The position numbers and the translations under genes were made by a program. From the NCBI GenBank assembly GCA_020744425.1, contig JAGMUV010000019.1:1402068-1466067 (forward strand): a stretch of 64,000 nt of DNA, read 5' to 3'. The notes beneath the pieces were generated by a model that saw nothing but the letters and a program-made list of their open reading frames with translations, was not told the origin of the DNA and made no database searches. This document shows, piece by piece, positions 38,606-50,080 of the stretch (positions within the stretch are counted from its first letter, which is position 1; the number at the start of each line of letters is the position of its first letter). This DNA comes from Dactylonectria macrodidyma (lineage: Eukaryota; Ascomycota; Sordariomycetes; Hypocreales; Nectriaceae).

Positions 38606-39239
38606 GCTCATCTACCCATGAGTGTATCTAAAGAGAACCACCACAAATGAGGGAGGTGATGGGAGGCGGTTTCGTTGTCATGCTCCATTGCTCCATGCTC
38701 AATGGTTCAATGGCTCGATAACTTTATGGCTCGATGGCTTGATGATTTGATGGACCCATTGCTCCATTGCTCCCTCCGCCCAGTAATTACCATCCACTCA
38801 CCCATTCAAAAGCCCACCCGCCGTCCGATACCCACCCACACAAGCACACACACACACACCTGCAACCATCATGCTCGCGCCGTGGACAATGTTCAGAATC
38901 GCTTTCACCTCCACAAGATGAGGCAGCCAGATCTGGGTGAGGGTCGGCTGACGTCAACGCCTAGCCTGACTCAACCTTCTTGTCCTCGTTGTTCGAGTAC
39001 CTCCGAACTGTTGGACGTAGTTTTGACAGGCTGATGCCGAGGGCTGTCTTTGCGCTGGGTTATGTTAGTTCTTCGCTAAAATGCTGCTAATGAATTTCGA
39101 GGTTAAGGGGGAAAAACCGCCATAGCCAGGCACAATGGCCGCTTGCCTAAATGGTCCAAGATGCAGACCAGTCCAGAGTCTGGAGTATGACCCAGTCTCA
39201 TGTACCGAGTTCGGCGCTCCTTCCTTCCCCAGGAGCAGA

Positions 39240-39352
39240 GCCCCATCCCCCATACTAATTGTCCTCTTGCCCCATGCCCCAGGCCCCATCCCCATCCCAT
39301 CCCCATCCTACATCTCCATCCTAGCCCCAGCCCCGGCCCAGCCCCGGCCCAG
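39240..39352. repeat. CCCCATCCC / CCCCAGCCC low-complexity array
   Basis: Irregular short C-rich units (CCCCATCCCC, CCCAGGCCCCATC, CCCCAGCCCCGGCCCAG) on the plus strand, giving a strong C/G strand asymmetry. The minus strand has G-runs that could in principle form G-quadruplexes. Confidence 0.6.
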
Positions 39353-40248
39353 TCCCAGGTCGACTTTTCCTCTCCCCAAACCCCAGCTCAGCAGCCCAGC
39401 CGCTCAGTCTGAGCCTCCCCTCACCTACAGACGTTGTACCTACCTATCAAATGCTGCTTCGTCTCCACCCTCAGGTACTGAGGCCCTGGGCTCTGACTAC
39501 AACGGAGCAGGTAGTGACAGGTGGAGGCAGTACAGTACTTTGGCTGTGCAGTACCTGCTACCCCCAACTGCCTAGTCCCTATATCCGTTATACCTTCCCA
39601 CACTACTTGATCGACCTTTATCCTACCGTTGTGCAGCCTCAACATCCCCCCCCTCTTCTCTCCTCTTCTCTCATCCACACACACCCACATCAGCAAATAA
39701 CAATAACAGCCGCCACTCCTACTACGACAACCTACAACAACACCACCACTGCCCAAGCTTACACTGCTTCGGCCCAGCTCTCTTCAACTTGTCGCTCTCA
39801 ATCGCCCTACACCGCAATCCCATTTACTAAACTACTTACTCGCCGCCACTTCCCCTCTCTCGTCCCGTGCCTTGCCTTATCCCGCCGCGCCTTGCATCGC
39901 CGCGCCTCGCCCACCTCCTCACACCAGAACCGCTCAAACATCGGTAGACATATAGAAACTGACGACTGACTACTACGCGCTGCGATTCACGTTCCGCTCC
40001 CTCCCTCAGCTTGGTTCCTTCTTTCTTAGCTTGTCCTACTATCGAGTCGCGCGCATATCGCTCTCGACCCTACATCTCGAGGCCTCCACTGCGCCAACCG
40101 ATTCCACATTCCGCCACTTTCGCCGCCTCCCGAACTCGTCCATCGTCGCAAGGCCCGGCTCGCAACCAGACGGCCAACACGAAACCAAGTCGGGCGCCCC
40201 CCTCTGAGGGCCATGGCGAGTTGACCAATAGCCGTTGACGCGACAACT

Positions 40249-41836
40249 ATGACAACGGCCGCACAACACCAGAAGCCTCAACAATCGCACCCCCAGTTCG
40301 GCTTCGTCGTCGCCGACACCTATGATCCGGATGAGGTGGTTCCTCGCGGTAGCCCCCTCATGACTCCGCTCCGTCCTCGGCTCGCACCATCACCGAGTCC
40401 TCCCCCAGATATTCCTCCAGCCCAAGTCAGTTTGAGCCCTGTCTCTCTCGACGAACGCGACAAGTCTAATCGCCACAAGGTCCGTCCTAACTCGGGGGAT
40501 GCCATACTGGTCGCATATCTCGACAACGGACGCGATCCCGAGATCGCGCGTGTCGCCGCTCGTCAAGTCCTACCCTGTGATGAAGACTCCCTTGATGACG
40601 AGTCCAGTCTTGATGGCCCAGCCGGCGAAGTGGTCATGACAGTTCCCTCGCTACAACATCTTGCCGCCGATGCGCTACAAGCCGCCTTTGCTACGGGACC
40701 GGCCACCCTTCCTAGCCCAGCCTCGATCTCAGCTTTAGCCCTCAAAGGCACCTCCGATATTTCCATCTCAACCCGCCATCTATCAATTCGCGATGACCTG
40801 CCCGCTGTTGCTCCCCTAGCCGTTTCGTATCCTTTCTCTGGAGCCGACGTCAAACCTGTTACCAAGCCTCCTCCAGCAGCTGTGCTCACAAATGTCAGTG
40901 GGGAACTTCCCCCACTTCAGATGGACTCTCCTCGCTCCGAATCAAATGGCCAAATGCTTCCCTCGATCCGCTCAACCCTTGGCGACTTTAATCGCTTGCC
41001 CCCCGAGCCGATGGCTACGGTAGAGAAGGACCTCGCTTCCCGTCATCGACCCAGTCCAAACTTTCCCGGTTCACCACCTGGTGGCATCCCTCGATTCCCT
41101 CCTATCGCCACCACCCATGCCTCTCCTCCCATCTCACCAAACGAGGGCTACACGCGAAACCTACCATCCCCCCATTCGTTATCAGCTTCGAGCCCATACT
41201 ATTATAACACCAATGGCATTCATCAACGCTCCAATGCTGAGTACAGCAGTAGTACCACGGCCGAAACCCCAAGCACAGATCACTCTGCCTCCACGCCAGC
41301 CACATCAACTTCTGTCGCCGATCGCATGAGCATTGATGGCATCACCAATCCTCAAGTTGGCGCATACGTTTGTACCTTTATTGGCTGCACTGCCCCTGCC
41401 TTCCAGACTCAATATCTACTCAACTCTCACGCCAATGTACATTCGTCAGCTCGTCCACACTATTGTTCTGTACAAGGCTGTCCCCGAAGCGAAGGTGGCA
41501 AGGGATTCAAGCGCAAGAACGAGATGATCAGGCATGGCCTCGTCCATGACTCGCCGGGCTATGTCTGTCCGTTTTGTCCTGATAGGGAACACAAATACCC
41601 CCGCCCAGACAATCTCCAAAGGTATGATATTGACAAACTAGCCCATTCGTTGTTCTCCCCAACTGTGGCCAGAACGACAGTGCAGTCTGCAAGAACTAAC
41701 ACAACTCCCTCCACCTAGACACGTCCGTGTACACCATGTGGACAAGGACAAAGATGACCCCCTGCTACGAGACGTTCTCTCTCAAAGGCCAGACGGGCCT
41801 AATCGCGGTCGTCGGAGACGGGGTCCCCCAGCTTGA
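40249..41836 (+). CDS. C2H2 zinc-finger transcription factor
   Basis: Two exons, 40249-41621 and 41719-41836, 496 residues. The first 370 residues are Pro/Ser/Thr-rich and disordered. The zinc-finger region is C-terminal: CTFIGCTAPAFQTQYLLNSH (about 376-395), CSVQGCPRSEGGKGFKRKNE with IRHGLVH, and CPFCPDREHKYPRPDNLQ. The intron (GTATGA donor) splits the last finger; splicing gives DNLQRHVRVHH, completing the His pair. The tail DKDKDDPLLRDVL ends in a basic RGRRRRGPPA segment. If the intron is retained, translation stops at 41718 and the last finger lacks its histidines. It is a probable sequence-specific DNA-binding regulator; targets are unknown. The 4-kb upstream region suggests elaborate regulation, which is inference. 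Confidence 0.88.
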
Positions 41837-42377
41837 AACTAGTGAGACAGCCTGCCTCAAATGTAGGTCTCGGTCTGGCGTTTCCATTTTTGCTTCTCTC
41901 CAGCTAGCCGGCACGCGGATGAATTCGTGGTAGACTTTTTTTTCTGGGGACTTCACACCTTAAAGAGTTTTTATTTTGACTTGGGTGGCGGGGGAGGTTT
42001 TTCATGTACGACTACTTGCCCACCATGTTGGGTTTGCATTGTTTGATTTTGGCGCAGCTCGCACAAATTTGAAGGCGAAGGTGAAGCCTGTCAAATTTGC
42101 ATTGAGGGAATACAGAATTTTGGCGTTGTGGAAGGTTGGGGGGAGGGGGATTCATATACCAGGTTGGCTCAACTTTCATGTCTTGGATGTGGGAATATTT
42201 GGTGAGCGTTGTATTAAGGGCGTTGAAGGCTGGGCGTGCAGTTATCCAGCTCATGTGGAGAGTTGGTATCCATTCAGCGACTTATTCATTATACTGAACA
42301 GGTGTGGCTTCCGCTTCTTTCCTTATCACTTCATCCTTGTGCGACTTTTTAAAAGGCCCTCGTCGGTGTTCGCCTAG
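41837..42377. other. Convergent 3' spacer
   Basis: About 540 nt between the C2H2 and PalB gene stops. T-runs near 41,938-41,945 and TTTTTATTTTGAC near 41,970 suit 3' ends. No gene is supported. Confidence 0.5.
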
Positions 42378-45208
42378 TCACATCAGTTCCCATGGTCCGA
42401 CATGGACAGGGGCATCGCTGTGTAGTTCCACTTCAATATCCTCAGCGACGTTATGTGTCCCCATGCTCTCCAGAATCAACCACATTCCCCGACGTAGAAT
42501 ACGCCCGGGTTCCATATCAAATTCGAGTGTGCGAATACCAGCCTTAGGTTCCAGGAATTCGCCGTCGCCAGATATAGCGACAGTATCCCGCTCTGGAGCC
42601 CAACCATGAGCAACTGAGACACGGATTGCCAACATAAACGATGGTCGAATGCTGGACTCTAAGCCTGGTTGGACCACACTCCGAGCCGTGACGCTCGCCC
42701 GTGTGAGCCAAGAGACAGACAATGGCGCACGCCGAATCTCCTCGCCTTCAGACAGCCTGAATGGGGGTAAAGTGGTTTGCAGTCGCCCAGCAGCAGTCGC
42801 GGGGATAGGCTCCACGGATACAGGCACCATTGATCCAACCCTAAGGGAAAACTCGGCCATTTGGCCTGCTTCGAAAGTCGAGCATACGATAGTATAGACG
42901 CCAGGGTCAACCTTAAGGATGTTTGCAACAGTGCATCCTCGTCGATATTCATCAGACGATCCCACCAAGTCTCTGACCTTAAGCGCAGCGACTCTCTTTC
43001 CTTGTGCCCAGACGATATCAACATGGACGTGAACATCTTGTTTGTCCGTGGAGAGAAACACAGAGAGGGGGCTCGCGTGCGAAAGAGTTAGTTTGAACTG
43101 AGGATTCAATGAATATGTCGGACATGCAGCGTTGCCGCCAGCAGTGCGCCTGCTCCAAGTGCCTGTCGTCTCATTGCAGTGTACCATTGCATCCTCAGCC
43201 TTGTCCACTCTCAAGGGCTGTTCGGAGAAAATCGAAAGCGTCAGTGTATAATCTGGAAGCGGAAATTCATGTTGATCCAAGACAATCGTATATCGTTTCG
43301 TTGGGCTCGTATCTAGACGTGCAAGAGTTTGCGGCGAGTCCACGTATGGACCTCGGTAGACTTCGCCATCACTCAACTGAACTTTGTATCCTCCATTGTC
43401 GAAGATAAGGATGCTCATAAATCCAAGCTGTCGCGACACCGCAGCCATGGAGTCGGTTCTCGTGCGGGCTATCTGAAGTTCGGCATCCATGAAATGCCGA
43501 CTGACGAGGATCCACACCACTCCGCCACTTGGAGACTCAAGCGTATATTGTGGGTTACGCACTAGTGACGTCGCAACTGTAGCAGTAGGTATCTTCCAAG
43601 TGAAATGGTGGTCCTGGCGATAGGCAAACCTCGCAGGGTTCCAGTTGAGGTACATCGATTCGAAGTGTTGCACCACATCCTCAAGTGGCATCCAGAATGA
43701 CCCGGAAGAGGGCTGGATAGAGCTCGATGCCTGGTTCGATTCGGCCGGCTGGCCTTCGTTCATCCGCAGTGCTAGAGAGGGAGGTGCGGTAGCCCCCTTC
43801 CAAACTGGCCCGTTGCACCATGGATTCTTGACTAGAAGTCTGCGAGTAATTCCGACCATATCGAGAGTCATGACAGCGTAATCGTGTTCGCCAATGAGTC
43901 CCAAAACGTCCTCCTCCTCGGTCGATATACGCCCTGTGCCAAGAGTGACGACAACATCTTCTAAGTCATGGGCCGTCTTGATCCTCTCCCAAATATCGTC
44001 AATGGCAAGATCTTCCCTATGAAGCTAGGCATGAGTAACACGAACATTAAACCTAGGGGTCTATGTCGACTTCAGGGTAGGCTGCACATGGCGGCGTAGG
44101 TAGGGTTACCTTTGGAGGAAGATTTGCTCTGGAATCCACCCGGTGAGAACCCAAAGATCAGTCCCCGAGTTGCTTCCAGGAAAGTCGTATCCGCCTCGCA
44201 CTTTGAGGTACGCCTTTTCGAGAAGTGCAGGCCAGATAACACGTGGGTTTTGACGGTCAACAACATAGAGAGTTCGGTCTGTCAGGGAGGCAGGAAGTCG
44301 CTCATCTATAATAACGCGCCTAAAGCAGCCATTAAAATGTAAACGTAGAACATACTTGCCCGAGGGCGAGAATTTCGGTTGGCCCCGGACCCGGTCGAAT
44401 GGATGAAAAATTGAAGCGAGAACCTGACGAGCTCACAGTTACAATGCTATTCAGAAAACTCATAAATGACAATAAGCCCTAAGGAGCAGTGGGTGAGTCC
44501 CATTCACTTACCGAGTGTCGTCCGGTCAAGATTCGCATAGCTGAGCAGAGACTAGCAACGACGGAGCAATCTGTAGTTAAATCCTGCACCAGATCACATC
44601 CGTTGCCGGAATCCATGAAAGCTTCAATGCTGCCTTCGTCATCGGCGGCGTAAAGTTCTCGCGGCCTCTTCCACCCGCCGAAAGTTGCTGCTTGCCTCGC
44701 CGAGAGCGTAAGTGTAGCATCATCGCTAGCACAGCGTCAACAGACACGCTTCATCAAATATCAGGATAGCCATGCCTTACACGAAAGGAATTCCACCTAG
44801 GGGAAGCCTAAAATCAGACTCGGCAGGAGCGGATGTCCATTGCGGGAAGTAATTGCCGTGGAGGCGAGAGGACTGTTGCAAGAGGCTTGGGTGTTGCACA
44901 GGCAAAGCCCCCGTCTGCGAGGCCTTAAGTTGTTCGGCTAGAGTGATGAGTTGCTGGCATTTCTGCCGCAAGCGAGTGGCCTCCGGTTTACTCGCTGCTT
45001 CAGAAGCTGCGCGCATGTACAAGTCGGCGGCCTTGATAGCATGATCGAGGGCCGCTTGGCCGCTCGATCTCGAAATGAGAGACTCGGCGGCCTAGGTTAT
45101 CGGCGTGGTCAGTACTCGTTACTAATACCGTCTCGGCAGGTTCACAGGCCAGAGTTGGTCTGAGAGGACCATCGCCGGGGAGTCACTTACCTGAGCTCTC
45201 CTCTCCAT
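42378..45208 (-). CDS. PALB: PalB/Rim13 calpain-like cysteine protease
   Basis: Five exons: 45208-45191, 45091-44781, 44725-44512, 44423-44110 and 44016-42378, 831 residues. Exon 1 is only 18 nt (MERRAQ). An N-terminal MIT-like helical domain (AAESLISRSSGQAALDHAIKAADLY and on to about residue 75) should bind ESCRT-III. The calpain core is complete: Cys163 in TTDCSVVASLC, His330 in GEHDYAVM, Asn350 in VKNPW, with GGYDFPGSNSGTDLWVLTGW between. C-terminal beta-sandwich domains follow (GGYKVQLSDG, YTIVLDQHEFPLPDYTLT, FMLAIRVSVAHG). PalB/Rim13 clips the PacC/Rim101 factor at endosomes during the alkaline-pH response. The second acceptor (44726) was chosen because it restores ATLTLSARQAATFGGWKRP, conserved in the family. 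All catalytic residues are present. Confidence 0.94.
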
Positions 45209-46359
45209 GGCAATTTACTGATTCATGCCCTTGATGCATCCAACACAGCCCGTGCGCCCAGTTGAAGTCGGCATCCCCGCGGTGGGGCTCTGAGATCAGA
45301 TAACCCTTTCCGCCCCACTGGAGTTAACAGCTCGGTACTTTTTGTATTCCACACCCGTACGTGCTCCGTGCCTACCTACTACGTACTGTACTGCCTACTA
45401 CAGTACGGTGCCTACCTACATATACTAGTAAATCCCTTTGAGTGTGCTCAGGCTCCAGCATCGTACCTTGCTCCATGGCCTTGGTTGATGCCAATGACAT
45501 CAGAGGGAGCTCTGGTAAATGCAGGTACAGTGTAGGCTGTGGGCTGGCTATTCGATGTAGATCCTCATAGTGCTAAAAGCTAGAGTGATGTATATTACCA
45601 CCTAATGTAAGTGAATACCGACGCACCTCTCAATAGAGAGTATGTTACTAGTTGGACGTTGCAGGAGCGACCTTACTAGAACCTTGCAGCAAGGTAGCAC
45701 ACTCAAAGGAATACCGTACTTTGTGTCTCCCTGCCTATCCGTGCAGACCTGCCGCGCTGGAGGGCCGCCTGTGGAGACCTTGGACGAGATACATAGCCAA
45801 AGGCTACAATGTCACCCAATCGGAGACGGAAACTCACCTCTATTTACATACATAATATGTGGGTGTACCGTCGGCTGTGGACCCCTGAACGTCGTATGTG
45901 CGCACATTGGAGAGAGTCATGGCCTAGAATGTGACGTGCATTACGTCCTCCCTTCCTCTCTCTTCACTGAATCGATCCGGAACCAAAAGTTGCCTTCGCA
46001 TTTCTCCTTTCCACCATGAGTGACCACACCATTCCGCCCGGCACCAACTGAGCTCATGCAACCAACCACCCAGCTATTAGACGCGTCGGACCGGTGCGCC
46101 CTCTAACTTACTAACCGAGGTCAGAAAAGCGGGCCAGTCACGGGCGGGGCGTCTCCTCCCATATGCCGAAACCGGTCCAGGACCGAGGTTCAGGTGACCC
46201 ACGGCAGCGGACCGTCCAACCTTGGTTCTATGTCAATATGATGATGCCAGAGCCCAGACGTTTTGTCTGGCATCACGACTGAGCTGGAGCAAACTGTCGC
46301 TATCGGACTCACGTCTCTGTTGTTCCCTCGTCTACTCGTCCAACCGCCCATCAGTAGCC
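45209..46359. other. Divergent promoter between PalB and ANT1 genes
   Basis: About 1.15 kb. It has a TACCTA/TACGTA-rich patch at 45,355-45,425 (CCTACCTACTACGTACTGTACTGCCTACTACAGTACGGTGCCTACC) made of near-palindromic units. It is GC-rich at 46,090-46,210. No conserved frame. Confidence 0.5.
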
Positions 46360-47554
46360 ATGGCCGTGCAATCCAAGCCTACCATTTCGCCCTGGGGTCG
46401 TGCCGTAGCTGGAGCAACAGGTGCAGTTCTCGCCAATGCCTTGGTCTATCCTCTCGACATGTAAGTCGGCATCGAATAACTAATCCTTCCATTTCATTGA
46501 CTTTTCTTCCATGCAGCGTCAAGACGCGACTCCAAGTCCAGGTCCGCTCCAATGCCATCGATGGCACCACGCCTTCCGCCGACGACGAACCTCATTACAG
46601 CTCAACATGGGATGCGCTCACTCGAATCGTGGCCGATGATGGCGTCCAAGGACTCTACGCAGGTATAAATGGTTCTTTACTTGGCGTCGCGTCCACCAAC
46701 TTTGCCTACTTCTACTGGTACAGCGTGGTACGCACGCTCTATATCAAGTCGTCAAAGGGAAATGCCACTCCCTCGACCGTCGTGGAGCTAGCCTTAGGCG
46801 CCGTCGCCGGCGCTGTGGCTCAGCTGTGTACCATCCCTGTTGCAGTCGTAACAACCCGCCAGCAAACTGCCAAAAAGGGCGAGCGTAAGGGTATATACGC
46901 GACCGCGCGCGAGGTCATCGATGGGCCGGACGGCGTCTCTGGTCTGTGGAGGGGCCTGAAGGCTAGTCTTGTGCTTGTTGTCAACCCAGCCATTACGTAT
47001 GGGGCATATGAGCGATTGAAGGAGGTACTCTTTCCCGGAAGGGCTAGTCTGAAGCCATGGGAAGCATTTCGTGAGTGCGCCAGAAATGTGCTTACCGTAC
47101 TTGACCTTCTAATATTGTGACAGTCCTTGGAGCAATGTCCAAGTCGTTGGCAACTATTGCTACTCAACCTCTCATTGTGGCTAAAGTTGGACTGCAGTCG
47201 AGGCCCCCTCCGGTTCGGGATGGCAAGCCCTTTGGCAGCTTTATCGAGGTTATGAAATTCATCATTGAGCACGAAGGACTACTTGGCCTCTTCAAGGGTA
47301 TCGGGCCCCAGATCTTCAAAGGCCTCCTGGTCCAGGGAATTCTAATGATGACCAAAGAGAGGTACGCAAACCCCAACCCTTGTTGTATCATTGACTAACC
47401 AATTGGTAGGGTTGAACTTCTCTTCGTCCTCTTCTTGAGGTATCTCAAATCCGGTCGCCTCCAGCAACTTCGCTCGGCCGCCAAGCTCACAGCCTCTGCC
47501 ACGGCCGAGAGCTTGCACAGCCCTGCGGCTAAGCCTATCACATCATCCGGATGA
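46360..47554 (+). CDS. ANT1: Peroxisomal adenine nucleotide carrier
   Basis: Four exons: 46360-46460, 46517-47070, 47124-47361 and 47410-47554, 345 residues. It has the three-fold repeat of mitochondrial-carrier proteins. Repeat 1 is YPLDIVKTRLQVQV, split by intron 1 at Asp-Ile. Repeat 2 is TIPVAVVTTRQQTAKKG. Repeat 3 is TQPLIVAKVGLQSRPP. Each is followed by a G-x-x-x-LYAG, LWRG or LFKG loop. The pattern (ANALVYPLDIVKTRLQ, ASTNFAYFYWYS, RNGLK-type loop GLWRGLKASLVLVVNPAITYGAYERL) is that of the PMP47/Ant1 group, which imports ATP into peroxisomes in exchange for AMP/ADP for fatty-acid activation. The C-terminus is polar. Substrate is inferred from family. Confidence 0.9.
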
Positions 47555-48263
47555 TGGCCTCTACGGGACTCACATTGGTGTTTGGATTAGAGGGGGAGGA
47601 CAGATGTCATAGATGTAGATGGAAATTTTTGCACTTGATTTTTCTTAGGTTCAGACAACACAAACATATGACGAATACCATATCAACGTTGGGTGACATG
47701 CCCAACTCTGACGGACAGATTTTGTCTCTTAGCCATCAGTGCCGCTGAAGAAAGAACGAGTGTGTTGGTTGGGTGCTGTGTATTTCCTTTCAGCCATGCC
47801 AGTCACAAGGTTGAGAATTGCATGTGTTCCTCCCTACCTTGGGCAGCTAAATTTACTGCATAGGCAGAGACCGCGATCGTGATAGCCAATGGAATCCAAG
47901 GAGGCATGAGTTCTTCGCAGCCTCACCTCTTTACCTATCTTAGGTAAGGTAGTCAAGGTACCTAGGTACCCAAGGCACCTTTCCGAGACACTTAGGTACG
48001 TACACAGGTGACAGAACCCAGAAAGGGCCTGTGGCTTAAGTGGTCCGACGCCACACCTATCTATCTATCACGGGATGAGAGGCAGCTTGGCAGCTCACCT
48101 TGGGTAAGTGGGGCATTATCAGTGTAGCCCACCTGGTTATGTCAGCACCGCCCCACTCCTTCAATCGGCTAGGGCTTGTTGTCGAGAGTTCGCACACAAT
48201 TTCGGCATCCTCCCTGCAACTTCGTGATCTTTCTCCGTCGACACAGAGAATCCAACAGCAGCA
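47555..48263. other. Spacer between ANT1 and RPL29 genes
   Basis: About 700 nt. A dense TACCTA/TAGGTA patch lies at 47,930-48,005 (CTTAGGTAAGGTAG, AAGGTACCTAGGTACC, CACTTAGGTACGTAC). No coding segment was seen. Confidence 0.5.
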
Positions 48264-48650
48264 ATGGCGAGTATGTGACAGTCGTCCCAAGTGTTTGCAT
48301 CCAAGAAATGGAATACTGACGATGACTAGAGTCAAAAAACTCCTCTCAGCACAACCAGTCGCGCAAGGCGCACCGAAATGGGTAGGTTGAACCATAAGCC
48401 ATCCTCGTGAACGCAGGAATGCTTACTCTCTTGTGCAGCATCAAGAAGCCTAAGACTTCGCGATACCCTTCGCTGAACGGTACCGACCCCAAGTTCCGAC
48501 GCAACCACCGACATGCTCTCCACGGTAACATGAAGGCCTTGGTACGCTCAAAATTCCGCGATCGACGACGCAGACTTCGACATATGACCTACAAAATGCT
48601 GACACATTTAACAGAAGGAGCTAAAGGAGGGCAAGCGTGAGACCGCTTAA
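48264..48650 (+). CDS. RPL29: 60S ribosomal protein eL29
   Basis: Four exons: 48264-48270, 48330-48381, 48439-48541 and 48615-48650, 65 residues. The first exon has only 7 nt (ATGGCGA); splicing gives MAKSKNSSQHNQSRKAHRNG, the hallmark N-terminus of eL29. The rest reads IKKPKTSRYPSLNGTDPKFR, then RNHRHALHGNMKALKELKEG to a KRETA end. It is a small basic protein at the large-subunit surface near the subunit interface. All three introns have good donors (GTATGT, GTAGGT, GTACGC), and every junction is confirmed by protein conservation. Too short and too split to show as one long frame. Length matches the fungal family (about 60-65). Confidence 0.96.
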
Positions 48651-50080
48651 GGCGTCCGGTAGTGATGGCACGGGATGAAAACCAGAGAAAGCTCTCTGTC
48701 GCCAATGGGACCAACACAGTAGAGCCCGCAGAATTAGACGACCGAAAATAACATCTGGTTCGCCTACTGAGGAACGTGGTTGCGAGAAGCCGCGCTGATC
48801 TATCAGCATTGTGATGGTCGGGAGTTGACATGTTGCGCATACCTGCGGAGATGAAGAGCGAAAGTTGCTACCCCGAAAAGACGATCTCCAACATGAAAGG
48901 CCGTGACACCGTGTGATGCATATAGCTCCAACTGGGTAGCTGCGAGATGGCAAGATTCAACAGCATGAAAAAGATGTAGGTATGCTTAATTGCCGTCTTT
49001 TCCTACCTGCGTGACAACGCCAGCTTACCTAGCCACCAAGTGGTGACGAGTCATTGAGAGCGTATCATGAACGCTGAGCCGTGAACTACTTTAATGTAGA
49101 AGAGATATGTACAGAGTCACGGACAGTAGGCCCAGTGCTCTATTTCTAGGCCCAAATATACATCATTTTTAACTAGTATGTAACAGAAACTACAACGCCT
49201 ACCTAAGACATCGTCCACCCCAATAACCAGAGGCCGTCCCGACTTAGTAGATGCTCGAGTCGTGCATCCTACATCCATAGGAACCTATCTACGTAGTACG
49301 ACCCGCACCTCCCCTTTTTATCAAACCTTTCAGCCAACCCTGCTCAAGAACAGGGCGTATACTGGGGTGCCGAACACTCTGTACAGTGGTCGTCAAGAGT
49401 CCAAGTGACGATGAGTCGCGGAACAATTGAGTCACCGGATTCCATAACATTCTCCACCAAATCGAAAGCAGGGGAGATCGTACGTAGTGCCTGAGGCACC
49501 CATGGCCTCCAGCGAGGCATAATTCAGGCCTCGAAGGTGGCTTTCTTATGTAAGCACAGGGGCTGTGGCCTTGGGGTTAGACAACAGCACCAGCAGCCTC
49601 TGCTACTCAATCATCCTCTCTCAACGACCCAGAGTATCGCTAGAGGACGCTGGTCCGCAGTTGCAGCGGCGGGATCTAATCAAGAAATTCTGTGGCCTGC
49701 CTGGAAGCAGACATCGTCCCTTCTTTGCCCTCGTGTATCTTTTGCGCGGTACGGACTTCCAGCTCCCCTACCCTCCCCATCGCCACCTGTTCTAAGTCAG
49801 ACCAGACGAAGCTTTCCAACAGGTGGCCCTCCGTCAAGCTCCCTGCTAACCCGCCCCCAGTGCCATCATTATTCGCCAGGTAGAGGATGCCATAGCCTTC
49901 CTTGCCTGCTTCTTGTCCAAACTCCTTTGAGGTCAGCCGGTCACTGCAGGAGTCGAGAGAAAATTCTTGTACCATCCTTCCTACATTACCCCGGTCCTAG
50001 TCACGCTTGCGTGTAACGCCAACATATCCCCAAACCCCCATCTTCAGACCATTTTTCTCGTCACATCCCACCACCTCATA
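48651..50080. other. Spacer upstream of VTS1
   Basis: About 1.4 kb. No motif-bearing frame on either strand. The stretch from about 49,540 to 50,080 is pyrimidine-rich on the plus strand and probably holds the VTS1 promoter and a long 5' leader. Confidence 0.5.

Larger units (their letters stand above)
36055..40248. other. 4.2-kb gene-free stretch upstream of C2H2 factor gene
   Basis: The longest gene-free stretch of the GC-balanced block. No frame carries a recognised motif. It contains T- and G-runs near 36,625-36,650. Dense TACCTA/TAGGTA motifs occur at 37,705-37,800, 37,955-37,985, 38,430-38,515 and 38,580-38,605. Imperfect ATGGCTCGATGG/CCATTGCTCC repeats lie at 38,680-38,775, and a CA-rich run near 38,845-38,865. 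Repeated CCCCATCCC/CCCCAGCCC lies at 39,240-39,350. From 39,600 to 40,240 it is pyrimidine/A-rich with ACAACAACACC runs, like a long 5' leader. A non-coding transcript is possible but not shown. Confidence 0.5.

Noticed and set aside
38845..38865. CA-rich run as a coding repeat
   Set aside because: It is a simple CACACA microsatellite in a gene-free stretch.
42304..42609. Small plus-strand frames opposite PalB
   Set aside because: They overlap the confirmed calpain coding exon and carry no motif.
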